A stretch of 64,000 nucleotides of DNA from Defluviitaleaceae bacterium (GTDB lineage Bacteria > Bacillota > Clostridia > Lachnospirales > WQUN01). Made by a program: the position numbers and the translations under genes. The notes beneath the pieces are model-generated. The model saw only the letters and a list, made by a program, of their open reading frames with translations. It was not told where the DNA came from and searched no databases. This document shows, piece after piece, positions 33,965 through 43,643 of this stretch (position 1 is the stretch's first letter; the number at the start of each line of letters is the position of its first letter). The stretch covers positions 1 to 64,000 of the forward strand of contig WRAN01000009.1 of NCBI GenBank assembly GCA_009780185.1, read 5' to 3'.

Positions 33965-34686
33965 TGATACTAGAACTTAATAACGTCACAAAGTTATATA
34001 GAAATGGCCGAGGGGCGAGGGATATATCCTTCGCCCTTTCCCCTGGAGAAATTCTGGGGCTACTTGGGCCTAATGGGTCTGGAAAGACCACAACTATGAA
34101 GGCTATCGCCGGGCTTGTAAGAGCTAATGAGGGTGAAATCCGGGTTTGTGGAATTGATGCTATAACCCAGCATGAAAAGGCGATGGGACATACCAGTTGC
34201 TTAATTGAAGCTCCGGCTTTATACGAGCATCTTTCCGCCTTAAAGAATCTTCAAATGGCGGCGCGGTTTTACGAGCACGTGGACGAAGCTCGTATTAGCG
34301 AAGTTTTGGAAATTGTAGAAATGTACATGTATAGGAATGACAAGGTGCGCAATCTAAGCCTTGGTATGCGCCAGCGCATTGGTCTTGCACTTGCATTGCT
34401 TCCGGCTTCAGAGCTACTTATATTGGACGAGCCAGCCAACGGCTTGGATATTGAAGGCATGGTGCTGGTACGCAATGTAATTACTGCGGCTGCCAATAAA
34501 GGGGCGGCGGTGCTGGTATCTTCTCATCTAGCCAATGAGATTCAGTTATGTGCTACCAAGGTTGCGGTAATCCATGGAGGGAAGCTTCTTGGGCTAAGTG
34601 CTATGGATGATATACTATCTGAGTACTCAAGTGTTGAGAATTATTTCATTGACCTTGTATCTAAGTCCCGTGGAGGTTATGCCTGA
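33964..34686 (+). CDS. ABC transporter ATP-binding protein (ABC-2 type)
   Basis: A 240-aa ATPase with all motifs: Walker A GPNGSGKTTT, Q-loop region GHTSCLIEAPALYEHL, signature NLSLGMRQRIGLALALL (LSLGM in place of LSGGQ, common in this subfamily), Walker B LLILDEPANGLD, and H-loop VLVSSHLANE. It pairs with the 252-aa permease whose start shares a base with its stop (TGATG). Substrate unknown; the class includes antibiotic and lipid exporters. Confidence 0.93.
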   Translation: MILELNNVTKLYRNGRGARDISFALSPGEILGLLGPNGSGKTTTMKAIAGLVRANEGEIRVCGIDAITQHEKAMGHTSCLIEAPALYEHLSALKNLQMAARFYEHVDEARISEVLEIVEMYMYRNDKVRNLSLGMRQRIGLALALLPASELLILDEPANGLDIEGMVLVRNVITAAANKGAAVLVSSHLANEIQLCATKVAVIHGGKLLGLSAMDDILSEYSSVENYFIDLVSKSRGGYA

Positions 34687-35444
34687 TGAGATTATTTTAT
34701 GCGGCTTACCGCAACGAGACGGATAAGCTAATAAGGCGCAAGAAATATATTGTGTTTCTTATATTGGGGATTGCCATCTGCCTTATATGGGCGATAGGTG
34801 GCAGTCTTCTTTCAGATGTTATTGGGCGCAATATCGGCCTGTTTATTGTGCTTACCCCTACACCTATGGGTGTACTGCCTTTCTTTTTACAGGTGCTTTT
34901 GCCTTTGCTTATCTTTATGGGGGTCACTGACCTTATTACTACTGAAGGCGCCGAGCATACTATGAAAGCCATGATTTTTCGGCCCATTGAGCGGTGGAAG
35001 TTGTATGGGGCTAAACTACTTGGGGTTATGACTTATGTGGCCTTTTATCTAGCTTGCATATTTACAATAAGCCTGATTTTCAACCAGACCATGGGGCGGG
35101 CGCTTAGTTTTATTGGGATGTGGGAGGCTTTTGCATCTTATGCTCTTACTTTGCCTACTTTGGCGGTGCTTGCTACATTTGCTGCTTTAATTGCGCTTCT
35201 TGGGCGCAGCGGGTCACTTACTATGTTTATTTTGGTTGTACTGTACATGGTTATGAGTGTTATGCCCGTGTTTATCCCTATTTTGTCTGAGCTTTTGTTT
35301 ACCTCGTTTCTTGGGTGGCATCGGCTTTGGATTGGGGTCAGGCCTGATGCATCTCGGCTTATGCATATGCTTATTATTGTGGCCGGGTATGGGGTTGTGT
35401 TTTTTGTGGCTGGGACTCTGATCTTTGATAAGAAAGAATATTAG
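34686..35444 (+). CDS. ABC-2 type permease
   Basis: A 252-aa membrane protein with about six TM helices (YIVFLILGIAICLIWAIGGS, FLQVLLPLLIFMGVTDLITT, VAFYLACIFTISLIFNQTMG and others). The conserved pattern TEGAEHTMKAMIFRPIERWKLYGAKL, with TE before TM3, is typical of ABC-2 permeases. Partner of the preceding ATPase; terminator 20 bases after its stop. Confidence 0.9.
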   Translation: MRLFYAAYRNETDKLIRRKKYIVFLILGIAICLIWAIGGSLLSDVIGRNIGLFIVLTPTPMGVLPFFLQVLLPLLIFMGVTDLITTEGAEHTMKAMIFRPIERWKLYGAKLLGVMTYVAFYLACIFTISLIFNQTMGRALSFIGMWEAFASYALTLPTLAVLATFAALIALLGRSGSLTMFILVVLYMVMSVMPVFIPILSELLFTSFLGWHRLWIGVRPDASRLMHMLIIVAGYGVVFFVAGTLIFDKKEY

Positions 35445-35463
35445 AATACGCAAAACCTTATTT

Positions 35464-35497
35464 AAATCACCTGTTTAACTATGCAGGTGATTTTTTT
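35464..35497 (+). terminator. Intrinsic terminator
   Basis: Perfect stem AAATCACCTG / CAGGTGATTT with loop TTTAACTATG and seven T. It ends the exported-protein/ABC operon and isolates the following GTPase operon. Confidence 0.92.
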
Positions 35498-35549
35498 ATA
35501 TGTGGAAAAATAATTTATTGTGACAAGCTTCTTCAAAGCTCTCGATTTA

Positions 35550-35578
35550 TTGACTTAACTTCCTAAAAACGCTATGAT
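35550..35578 (+). promoter_or_regulatory. Promoter of the GTPase-GAP1 operon
   Basis: TTGACT (35550-35555), 17-base spacer, TATGAT (35573-35578). Predicted start about 30 bases before the GTPase ATG. It is the only strong promoter seen for the six-gene rightward operon. Confidence 0.65.
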
Positions 35579-35614
35579 TTCATTGTAAAATAAAGGGAGC
35601 TAAGGAGTTCATAA

Positions 35615-37375
35615 ATGGCAAAAAAACAAGAGTTCACGTGCCCTTACTGCCGTGAGGTAAGCAGAGCTAATCAGATACATTTTAGATGCGAAGATACACG
35701 TGTTACCAGTTCGGGTGCGCCTTTTTGCCCAGAGGTAAACGATAATCTTTTGGAACGGTATGAGCGAGGGCCCAGAAAGCCTATAAAAGCTGCAATTATC
35801 CCAAGCTATGTGAAGGGTATACCAAAATCAGCCCACTGTGCCTGTGGTTATGAGTCGTTCAAGATACTCTGCCCCAAATGCCATAATGTAATTGCCCGAA
35901 GCACCTTAAATGGCAATGATATACTTATTTCTATAATTGGCACCAGAGGTTCTGGTAAAAGTAATTTTATTGGGGTTGCCATTAAAGAGCTTAAGGATCG
36001 GATTATCCCTCTTGGATTTGATGCGTCAATGAATGGGTTAAATGATGATATTAATAAACAATATCATGACACTTACGGCGTATATTTATATCCTGATTAT
36101 CCGAAAGAGCCACAGAAGCTTCCTAAAACAGCGAGTGCTGTCCACAATATAAACAATGGCGCGTATAGGCCTTATATTTATTCTGTTCGTTTTACACGGA
36201 AGGCATTGTTTAAGACTAAGTATGAAGACTTCAACCTCGTTATCTTTGATGTGGCCGGTGAGGATGTTGCGGCACTAGAGCGCATGAGAGATGTTACTCA
36301 GTATATTAGCAAATCCGCAGGGATTATTTTCTTAGTTGACCCTACACAAATTCCTGAAATATCTAACAGAATACCCACGGAAATTAAGATGCAGTCTTCA
36401 GAATCTTATGAAACTTTAGACGATGGAAGTATTAGCGTGGAGATAAACGACACTGCGGAAAATGTAATACAACGCATGTCTGAACTTATAGCAGAAAGAT
36501 TGGATGTTGGGCCTCGTAAGACCATAGATATACCTGTTGCCGCAGTTTTTTCCAAGATTGACGCACTAAAATGGGATACTAACAAGTATATCGAGCCCCC
36601 GATACTAGATGGCTCGGAGCGGATTTTGGAAACCAGTCCTCATTGCGAAGAAGGCGCTTTTGACCTAGGGGACCATTATCAAGTACAAGAAGAAACCCAT
36701 GGGCTGCTGGGTACATGGCATGCTAAGTCCTTTATGCAGCTATTGGATACTCACTACAAAACTAACGCCTTTTTTTCCGTATCATCCTTAGGGTTTGATT
36801 ATAAGCGCGCGCCAGACGGAACTACGACAAAACCCTCTCCTCACAGAGTAGAAGACCCATTTTTATGGATATTGAAAGAGAACAACATCATCAAAAGCAA
36901 GGGCGGGACTTTTAGCTTAAAGGAGTTTTTCCGGGGAATTAATTATAGGCTTAGGATATTTTCCGGGATGTTTAAACTGGTGTCTTTGTTGATACTCTTG
37001 GTGCTTATTGCAGTGCCTACTGTTTTTGCTTTGGTTAATATGCGCAATTTTAATGACAATGCATTTATGCATGTGACTATGGTTGAAGTTACACCCCGCA
37101 CTAACCTTAGCGGGCCTACTACCATTTCAGCCAATTTTACTGTGGACAGCAGTAATTTTGGATGGGGCTTTCAGCGTGTTGAGTTTGCCCTTGTGAGGTT
37201 AAGTGATGGAGAAGTAATAGATCAGAATCGTTCCATCAGCTTTTTTTCATATTGGATTTTTAATGAGCGGTCTATAAATCTCTTTACTCATGATTTTGCG
37301 GATTTAAGTGACTACCTATTAACGGTATATCTTAACGGGTTCCCCTTCCGGACTGTGGAACTGGCAGGCCGATAG
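35615..37375 (+). CDS. Zinc-ribbon TRAFAC-like GTPase with C-terminal membrane anchor
   Basis: A 586-aa protein. Residues 1-95 hold paired zinc-binding knuckles (C9PYC12, C25, C38, then CACG at 75 and CPKC at 86-89). A P-loop GTPase domain follows: G1 IIGTRGSGKSN (109-117), G3 DVAGE (D212-G215), G4-like FSKIDAL (313-318, SKxD for NKxD), with a long insert between G1 and G3. One TM helix lies at about 453-476 (LVSLLILLVLIAVPTVFALV), then an extracytoplasmic beta-rich domain of 110 residues. The zinc-ribbon pair just before the P-loop matches the arrangement I know from TRAFAC-clade GTPases that accompany GAP1 proteins in actinobacterial and cyanobacterial conflict systems (DO-GTPase2-like; family name from memory). 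AAGGAG precedes the ATG. First gene of the operon; 53 bases to the next. Confidence 0.75.
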   Translation: MAKKQEFTCPYCREVSRANQIHFRCEDTRVTSSGAPFCPEVNDNLLERYERGPRKPIKAAIIPSYVKGIPKSAHCACGYESFKILCPKCHNVIARSTLNGNDILISIIGTRGSGKSNFIGVAIKELKDRIIPLGFDASMNGLNDDINKQYHDTYGVYLYPDYPKEPQKLPKTASAVHNINNGAYRPYIYSVRFTRKALFKTKYEDFNLVIFDVAGEDVAALERMRDVTQYISKSAGIIFLVDPTQIPEISNRIPTEIKMQSSESYETLDDGSISVEINDTAENVIQRMSELIAERLDVGPRKTIDIPVAAVFSKIDALKWDTNKYIEPPILDGSERILETSPHCEEGAFDLGDHYQVQEETHGLLGTWHAKSFMQLLDTHYKTNAFFSVSSLGFDYKRAPDGTTTKPSPHRVEDPFLWILKENNIIKSKGGTFSLKEFFRGINYRLRIFSGMFKLVSLLILLVLIAVPTVFALVNMRNFNDNAFMHVTMVEVTPRTNLSGPTTISANFTVDSSNFGWGFQRVEFALVRLSDGEVIDQNRSISFFSYWIFNERSINLFTHDFADLSDYLLTVYLNGFPFRTVELAGR

Positions 37376-37428
37376 GTTTTGATGATAACGACAAAGGTTT
37401 TCGAATTAAGGTAACGCGGGAGGCTATT

Positions 37429-38868
37429 ATGAAAATTAAAAGAGTTATTATCCTAGCTTTTATATGTGTTGCGCTGCTAGTATTTCCCAGTTGCAATAGT
37501 GAAGATGAGCAAGCGGTTCAGGCCGCCCGATATAGAATAGATACAGCAATCAATGATGTAAGAGTTAGAGTAGAGGGCAGGCCTGATACGCTGGGCAATG
37601 TACGTGTAGGGGATGGCTCAACTTATGAAGAGATAGAAATAGATTTAAATTTCCGCCAGATACTCAGCGATATTGAATATGACGACTTCTTTGTAGCAAG
37701 GAGATATATCAATGCCTTTATTGAAGACCTGTACAACGACCTGGCTCTTATGTTTAACCGTACCGACAATCTTATTATAAGAGAAAGCAATGTAGGGGAT
37801 TTGGATAATTTTGAGACGCCACCGGAGATGACAGATGTTAGGGCTTTTACTATAGATATAGGCCGCTTTATGCGGACACGAGAGAAATACTTACTTATTG
37901 ACACCCATTACGGTAATCTGGATATTTCATCTGATTTCTTCTATGGCAGAACAGTTATAGAAGAAAATTTGGACGCAGAGCGGGCCGGAGGCCTACGTCT
38001 TCATTTTGAATACGAAGAAGATGATGAAATCGGAGATGTAATCGTAACTATTGCAACCAAGAACAGACATAACGCAGAAATACATGTACAAAACCCAGGA
38101 AGAAGCGCTCTTATTACGATACCACTTGACATGGAATTTATGAGAGATGACCGTGGGCGGCTATTATATAACGCTGTAGTTTTTATTGATGAGCATGGAA
38201 TTGAGCACGGGGTACTGCCTCGCAGCTTTATAGATAGTGAAAATCTTTATATTTACTTCAACCGCACCGGAACATTCCGGCTTACCTCTACACCTTACGG
38301 ATATACCACGGATAGGGTCAACTTTTTGCGGGATAGAGGTATTTTTTTTGGTGGAAACACTGACAGATATATCACTCGTGCGGAGTTTTATTCCGCCCTT
38401 ATGCATATCCACTGGATAGAAGATTTGCGGTTTGACCTTCCCATTCAACCTTTTGTGGATATAGATGATGAAAATCTTCTGCTGCGTATTAATGTTGGGC
38501 AGAACCTGCGAGTAGATATTTGCCCTCGGTCACCACATGTATTGCAGGGCTTCCCTGATGGACAGTTTAATCCTAACGAGCATCTCAGACGCAACCATAT
38601 GTTTATGATGCTTGCCGGGAATATTGAGTTTTTCGGCTTTGAAATAGATGGACTGATGCCGGCGGCTGAATACCATATTGGCACCCCTCAATCTCCAAAC
38701 TCTCATTGGTACAATCATATCAATTACCTTATATCCAGGGATTTTGTACCCTATCGCTTTACAGAAGATGGGGTGGCCGATATCGCCCCTCATGAAGATA
38801 TGACAGTGGCCGAGGCGCTGGAAATTCTATTTAAACTAATAACGACTCACCATTTTGCTGGGAGGTAG
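37429..38868 (+). CDS. Lipoprotein with C-terminal S-layer homology repeats
   Basis: A 479-aa exported protein. Residues 1-24 form a lipoprotein signal (KRVIILAFICVALLVFPSC) with a lipobox-like VFPSC, so the Cys is probably lipidated. The middle (25-330) is a charged, Asp/Arg-rich, beta/alpha domain I do not recognise. The C-terminal 170 residues contain three divergent S-layer homology repeats: DRYITRAEFYSALMHI, the clear GFPDGQFNPNEHLRRNHMFM, and APHEDMTVAEALEILFKLI. Having both a lipid anchor and SLH domains would tie membrane to cell-wall polymer. GGGAGG precedes the ATG. It lies between the GTPase and the ABC transporter of one operon, suggesting it is the envelope-facing part of the system (inference). 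Confidence 0.8.
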   Translation: MKIKRVIILAFICVALLVFPSCNSEDEQAVQAARYRIDTAINDVRVRVEGRPDTLGNVRVGDGSTYEEIEIDLNFRQILSDIEYDDFFVARRYINAFIEDLYNDLALMFNRTDNLIIRESNVGDLDNFETPPEMTDVRAFTIDIGRFMRTREKYLLIDTHYGNLDISSDFFYGRTVIEENLDAERAGGLRLHFEYEEDDEIGDVIVTIATKNRHNAEIHVQNPGRSALITIPLDMEFMRDDRGRLLYNAVVFIDEHGIEHGVLPRSFIDSENLYIYFNRTGTFRLTSTPYGYTTDRVNFLRDRGIFFGGNTDRYITRAEFYSALMHIHWIEDLRFDLPIQPFVDIDDENLLLRINVGQNLRVDICPRSPHVLQGFPDGQFNPNEHLRRNHMFMMLAGNIEFFGFEIDGLMPAAEYHIGTPQSPNSHWYNHINYLISRDFVPYRFTEDGVADIAPHEDMTVAEALEILFKLITTHHFAGR

Positions 38869-38870
38869 GC

Positions 38871-40577
38871 ATGAAAAAAGCCAAGAGGAAGCCCGTAGAA
38901 GGCAGCAACACCTTGTACATCGTAAAGGGAAGGAACGACCAGCCCATGACTGCAAAGCAGGTATTGGCTTTATATGAGCATGATAAGATTAAAACAGACA
39001 CCCCGCTACAAGAGCAAGGTAAAAGCGAGGCGTTTACCTTGCAACATATTGGGGCAAAGGAAGTAATAATACAGGCAAAACGCCTTAAAACAGAGCGCTT
39101 TACTGGGGCGGGCCAGCGTATTCTTTCAGAGATGGATTTTGAAATCGCCAAAGGGGAGCTGGTATATGTTGTAGGAAAAAGCGGTGCAGGAAAAACTGTA
39201 CTTCTCAAGATTTTAGGGGGGTATGATAAACAGGTCACAAGCGATGCTGTGTTTATGAAAAAATTAACCTGGCGAGATAATAATAGACTTCTTAAAAAAC
39301 ATGTAGGATATGTACCCCAAATTGATTCACTATATCTAGACCTTACTCCAGCTAAGCTTCTGACTTATTACCGCAATCATTTTAAAGTGGACACGGATGT
39401 ATATGAGATATTGAAGGACTTAGGACTCTCTCACAGAGCTAATGAAAAAATAGAATCCCTAAGCGGAGGGGAACGCAAACGGGTCAGTATCGCAATAGAG
39501 CTTCTTCGCAAAACGGATGTTTTACTGTTAGATGAACCAGACTCTGGCCTAGACCCAGACAGTCGAGAAGATTTATCCCGTGTGCTGGATGAGATTAACA
39601 GTAAAAGGAACATAACTATACTGCTATCCACCCATTATCAGGATAATATCAACAACGACGATAAGCCTGTAAAGGAAATAGAGATATTCAAGTATGATTC
39701 CGGTGCATCTTCAAAGGGTAAGGTAAAGATGTACAAGCGTATGGATTCCCCCACCCCATCCCCTAAAAAAGAAGAGATATATGCGCCCCCTGTAAAACGA
39801 GAAAGGCAAAGCAGCATCTGGGATAATTTAATCACAAGGGAGTTCAAGCTTTACCGAACCAATGCAATGATCCTTTCTTTTGTAAGCCTTATATGCATGG
39901 GCTTTCTTTGGATGGCTGCCGCCCCCAATACCTTTAATGAGTATGCCGACGCATTGCCGGTAGTTTTTGCTATGTCTTGTGGGGCAATCCTTCTTGGCCT
40001 TATGCTTTCAATTAATATGGTATGTAAGGATTATGACATGATACGCCGGGAACTTAGAATGGGGATACCGGCTACAGCTATAATTGCATCCAAGACGTTA
40101 CTAATTCTGGTGCTTTGTGCTGTTATGAGTGGGATTTTGGCCTTTCCTTACCTGGTAAATGCATATGGCATTTATGGGCAGCGTACTGGGCTTTTATATG
40201 TTTCTGTATTTTTTACTATGTTTGCCTCTGCCCAGCTTGGGCTATTGGTATCTGCCATTTCTCGCAATAAACCTCAGCGGGCGGCTCTTTCTATTCCCTT
40301 TGTAATGTTGTTTCAGATTCTATTCTCTGGTTTTGTATTCGAGCAGGTACGGGTTAATCTTGATACCATTGCTATCAGCAATTACTCCATAAGGGCTATG
40401 GGGTCAGCACTTAGGTTTGATAATGAGAATTTTATTTGGGATACACCTCATAACGCCTTTAATAGCACCGCTAACTATATCACAGATAATCTTTATGTAC
40501 TGCTTGGGTTTTTCTTTCTTGCGCTGATTTTGGCGGTCATATTCTTGTATGTAGTGGACAGGAAGGGGCTGCGCTAA
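38871..40577 (+). CDS. ABCG-like ABC transporter (NBD-TMD fusion)
   Basis: A 568-aa protein with ATPase first and membrane domain second. Residues about 14-50 (TLYIVKGRNDQPMTAKQVLA and DKIKTDTPL) weakly resemble a GYF_2-type domain. The ATPase domain (about 62-280) has Walker A VGKSGAGKTVLLKIL, signature ESLSGGERKRVSIAIELL, Walker B VLLLDEPDSGLDP and H-loop LLSTHYQD. The membrane domain (about 330-568) has six TM helices of ABC-2 type. Such reverse-order half-transporters in bacteria often carry sensory N-terminal domains. Its start is 2 bases after the lipoprotein stop and its stop is directly before the next ATG. The substrate is unknown; no precursor peptide gene was found. Confidence 0.85.
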   Translation: MKKAKRKPVEGSNTLYIVKGRNDQPMTAKQVLALYEHDKIKTDTPLQEQGKSEAFTLQHIGAKEVIIQAKRLKTERFTGAGQRILSEMDFEIAKGELVYVVGKSGAGKTVLLKILGGYDKQVTSDAVFMKKLTWRDNNRLLKKHVGYVPQIDSLYLDLTPAKLLTYYRNHFKVDTDVYEILKDLGLSHRANEKIESLSGGERKRVSIAIELLRKTDVLLLDEPDSGLDPDSREDLSRVLDEINSKRNITILLSTHYQDNINNDDKPVKEIEIFKYDSGASSKGKVKMYKRMDSPTPSPKKEEIYAPPVKRERQSSIWDNLITREFKLYRTNAMILSFVSLICMGFLWMAAAPNTFNEYADALPVVFAMSCGAILLGLMLSINMVCKDYDMIRRELRMGIPATAIIASKTLLILVLCAVMSGILAFPYLVNAYGIYGQRTGLLYVSVFFTMFASAQLGLLVSAISRNKPQRAALSIPFVMLFQILFSGFVFEQVRVNLDTIAISNYSIRAMGSALRFDNENFIWDTPHNAFNSTANYITDNLYVLLGFFFLALILAVIFLYVVDRKGLR

Positions 40578-40578
40578 C

Positions 40579-43500
40579 ATGGCTTACAACTGGTATCTTG
40601 TGCTTGAGTTAGAGTTTGACCCTAATCCTGTAAATGATGAAACTATAATCCGGCAGCGGATAGATGATAAGAAGAGGTTTTGGTCGCGGAATAAAATTGA
40701 TATGAAGTATGGCCAATTGTATGGCATATACCTAGACATGATTGACGATATATCCACAGCCATGCTATCTGCTGACACAAGGAAGCTGCTTGCCGCAGAC
40801 GCAAAGCGGATATGCGCTCCTATTGACAGGCTTTTAAATAGCGCCAGCTTAGGCAATGGAGAAATAAAAGAGGATGTTTTTGACCGTATAGCAAAGCAAT
40901 ATAAAAATAGCCCCGCTATAACAAAGGATTTTGTAGGCAATCGCGCAAAGCAGCTAGGATACAAAGTAGTATCTGAGTCCGGTGCAGACTACCAATCCAT
41001 TTACAAAAAATACTATGAAACACCTCCTGACAAGCCCGCGGATTATGCCACCATTCAAAACCTGTTGGGTAATCTTCCTGGTGATGCAGATAACCTCTAT
41101 GCTTTTCTTTTCCCAGCCCACCCCACTTATTCGAAGCTAACATTAAAAGAGCTGCTGGCCAGAGCCGATGAGTTAAATAAATCAAGGGTAGGCATCCATG
41201 ATGGTACCACCACGGTTATTACCAGGCTTTGCAAAATATGTGAGAAAATATTTGATAATGATGCTACCAGAGCAGAATATGACCGATATCTGGCTTATGA
41301 TGCCTTATTAAAGACAAGCGACGAGTATATAAAAACCATATTTGAGGTATCGGGCAAACAACCCCTATCCCAATCTTATAGGGATGAGGCTATAGGAGCT
41401 ATTAGTAAACTTGTAGGCAATGATATTAATCTGGCATCTCAACTTTTTATTGCTTATTGTAAAAATGGAGGGATTTCCTTCGCTGAGCCTCAAGCTGGGA
41501 GAAATGTAGTCCTATGCCGATATTGCAGCTCTGTCAACGAAAATAAAGGCAGACTTATTATATGTTTTAACTGTAATATAGAGCTTAACTGCCCAGCGTG
41601 TAAACATCTTAATGAGCCTAAAATAAACAGATGTGAAAGCTGTGGTTTAAACCTTGCCAATGTAGCGGAATCAGTAGAAAGGCTTAAAATTGCCAAAGAT
41701 TTAGTAGAATCTATGAGCTTTAGCGCTGCGGAGTCCCAACTTGGGGAAGCCGCCCGCTTATGGCCCACGAATCCTGAAATCCCAAATCTTAAAGCAAGAC
41801 TGAAGGCCCAAAAAGATAAAATCGGCCCACGTATGCAAGAAATCCGCGATGCGGCAGTAAAAAAGAATTTTTACGAAGCTGGTGAAAAACTAAAGGCTCT
41901 TAAAGCGGATATAAAAGAAATTAGTGACCCGGCCCTAGAGCAGGAAATACGAGTCGCCGTTGATAATGCAGCCCAAGCCTATAAAAAAGCCCAGGACGCA
42001 ATACGAACCAACAACGAAAAAGAAATAATCGACAACTTAATATCCGCTTTCGACCGCTGTAGAGATTACCCTGGTATACGTGCCCAACTGGAGCAATACC
42101 CGCCTGAGCCTCCAAGAGATATTGTGGTTAAACCAGACCCGGACGGCCGTAAAAATATAATTCAGTGGGTGAAATCTTCTTCTTATGGGCTTGTAGATTA
42201 TGTAATAGTCCGGAAAGAAAATGCTTCGCCTAAGCGTGCTGATGATGGCGTAGTTTTTGACCCTATTAGCGTCCCATATGAATTATATGATTCTAAGATT
42301 AAGCCTGGCGTTGCATATTTTTATGGAGTTTTCGCTAGGCGGGCAGATATTTTATCACGGCCTCTCATTAGTGCCGACCCTGTGATAAATCTTTTTGAAA
42401 TACAGGGTCTTTCTATCACCCCCAATGATTCCACATTAGAGCTTAGATGGGAAGTCCTGCCTCAAGGAGCCACTGCTGAGATATATAGACAAAGCGGCAC
42501 TCAGGCTGAGACATATGTTCATTCTACAACAGCTTCAAGCTTTAAGGATATAGGTCTGGTAAACCAAGAGATATATACCTATACCGTAAAACTGGTTTAC
42601 ATCATAGGAGGCAAGCAGCTAAGAACCACTGGTGCCAGGGAAAAAGGTTCCCCCTACGCCCCTCCCTCCTATATAAAAACATTACGCATAAAAGCTGGCC
42701 ATGGGGACATATTCGAAGCCGCATGGGCTAATCCGGATGGCTTGCAGGTAGACTTATTTGGCTCATTTTCAAAGCCCATCTACACCCCTGGAGATATAAT
42801 TCCAAGGCAAGAATTCCTTAATAAGATGAACATTATAAATTTAAATCGGCTATCAGATTCTGCCGCTGCGTTTACGATAAACAGTGACGAAACGCTGTAT
42901 GTACATGCATGTATTGTTACCTCAGATTCTGTAGTTGTTGGCGCATCGGCAAGGGCAAGTAAGGTCAAGGGGGTAACTATCGCTAGCGTTGTAAAAGATG
43001 GAGCCGGCAACAGGCTGCGTATACGCTTAGAAAATCCACCGAAGACAGCATTGGGATTTTTGGTAATGCATCACCCTATGGACTACCCGGATATCGGGGA
43101 AACTGCGGAGGTATATCAAGTAAAAATTCCGATGCAGCGCTATATATCTGATGGTGGCCTTCATATTGAGTCTTTGGAGTCCCGAGATTACTATATTTCT
43201 ATTGTCGCTATCTTTGAAGGAGATGGAGAGTTTGATTATTCCACTCCCAGTCACTGGTTATATAAAAATACTCCTGGGGCTGCGATTATTTATTCAATAA
43301 AAACTTCTATGTTTTCCAGTGGAGTAACCATTGTCTTCGAATCCGCCTCAGTACAGTTCTATATGCCTGACGTGGAAATTCGTTATGCCATTGGCAGTAT
43401 GCCTATGAATAGATCTACCGCAAAGCTTTACTGGGAAGTAGAAGGGCAGCCAGTTAGAGGGAGCCTGAGGATAAGCTGCTTTGGCAAGCTTCCTAAAAAT

Positions 43501-43590
43501 GCCCATATAAAGCCTTTCTTGAAAGATGAAACCCAGCGAGAAATATTCCAGCTTAGGCCCAAAACAGGGACTAAACATAAAGTCACATAG
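40579..43590 (+). CDS. Zinc-ribbon protein with fibronectin-like repeats and a J-like N-terminal region
   Basis: A 1003-aa protein without signal peptide or TM helix, so cytosolic. The N-terminal 300 residues are helical. NWYLVLELEFDPNPVNDETI and later DNDATRAEYDRYLAYDALLK resemble the first and last helices of J domains (xYDxL ... RxxYD), but there is no HPD. Residues about 310-360 hold two zinc ribbons (CRYC...CFNC and CPAC...CESC). A coiled/TPR-like stretch follows (about 365-515). The C-terminal half (about 520-1000) has four or five beta-sandwich units of fibronectin type III kind (RKNIIQWVKSSSYGLVDYVI, YTVKLVYIIGGKQL, LEIRYAI). A cytosolic FN3 array suggests protein scaffolding. Given the Hsp70/GrpE genes nearby, a degenerate J-like client adaptor is an appealing inference, not shown. 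Confidence 0.6.
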   Translation: MAYNWYLVLELEFDPNPVNDETIIRQRIDDKKRFWSRNKIDMKYGQLYGIYLDMIDDISTAMLSADTRKLLAADAKRICAPIDRLLNSASLGNGEIKEDVFDRIAKQYKNSPAITKDFVGNRAKQLGYKVVSESGADYQSIYKKYYETPPDKPADYATIQNLLGNLPGDADNLYAFLFPAHPTYSKLTLKELLARADELNKSRVGIHDGTTTVITRLCKICEKIFDNDATRAEYDRYLAYDALLKTSDEYIKTIFEVSGKQPLSQSYRDEAIGAISKLVGNDINLASQLFIAYCKNGGISFAEPQAGRNVVLCRYCSSVNENKGRLIICFNCNIELNCPACKHLNEPKINRCESCGLNLANVAESVERLKIAKDLVESMSFSAAESQLGEAARLWPTNPEIPNLKARLKAQKDKIGPRMQEIRDAAVKKNFYEAGEKLKALKADIKEISDPALEQEIRVAVDNAAQAYKKAQDAIRTNNEKEIIDNLISAFDRCRDYPGIRAQLEQYPPEPPRDIVVKPDPDGRKNIIQWVKSSSYGLVDYVIVRKENASPKRADDGVVFDPISVPYELYDSKIKPGVAYFYGVFARRADILSRPLISADPVINLFEIQGLSITPNDSTLELRWEVLPQGATAEIYRQSGTQAETYVHSTTASSFKDIGLVNQEIYTYTVKLVYIIGGKQLRTTGAREKGSPYAPPSYIKTLRIKAGHGDIFEAAWANPDGLQVDLFGSFSKPIYTPGDIIPRQEFLNKMNIINLNRLSDSAAAFTINSDETLYVHACIVTSDSVVVGASARASKVKGVTIASVVKDGAGNRLRIRLENPPKTALGFLVMHHPMDYPDIGETAEVYQVKIPMQRYISDGGLHIESLESRDYYISIVAIFEGDGEFDYSTPSHWLYKNTPGAAIIYSIKTSMFSSGVTIVFESASVQFYMPDVEIRYAIGSMPMNRSTAKLYWEVEGQPVRGSLRISCFGKLPKNAHIKPFLKDETQREIFQLRPKTGTKHKVT

Positions 43591-43643
43591 GCCGTGCAAA
43601 GCGCGCCTCCACAGCGGAGCCCCATTTAGAAGGAGTTGAATTT

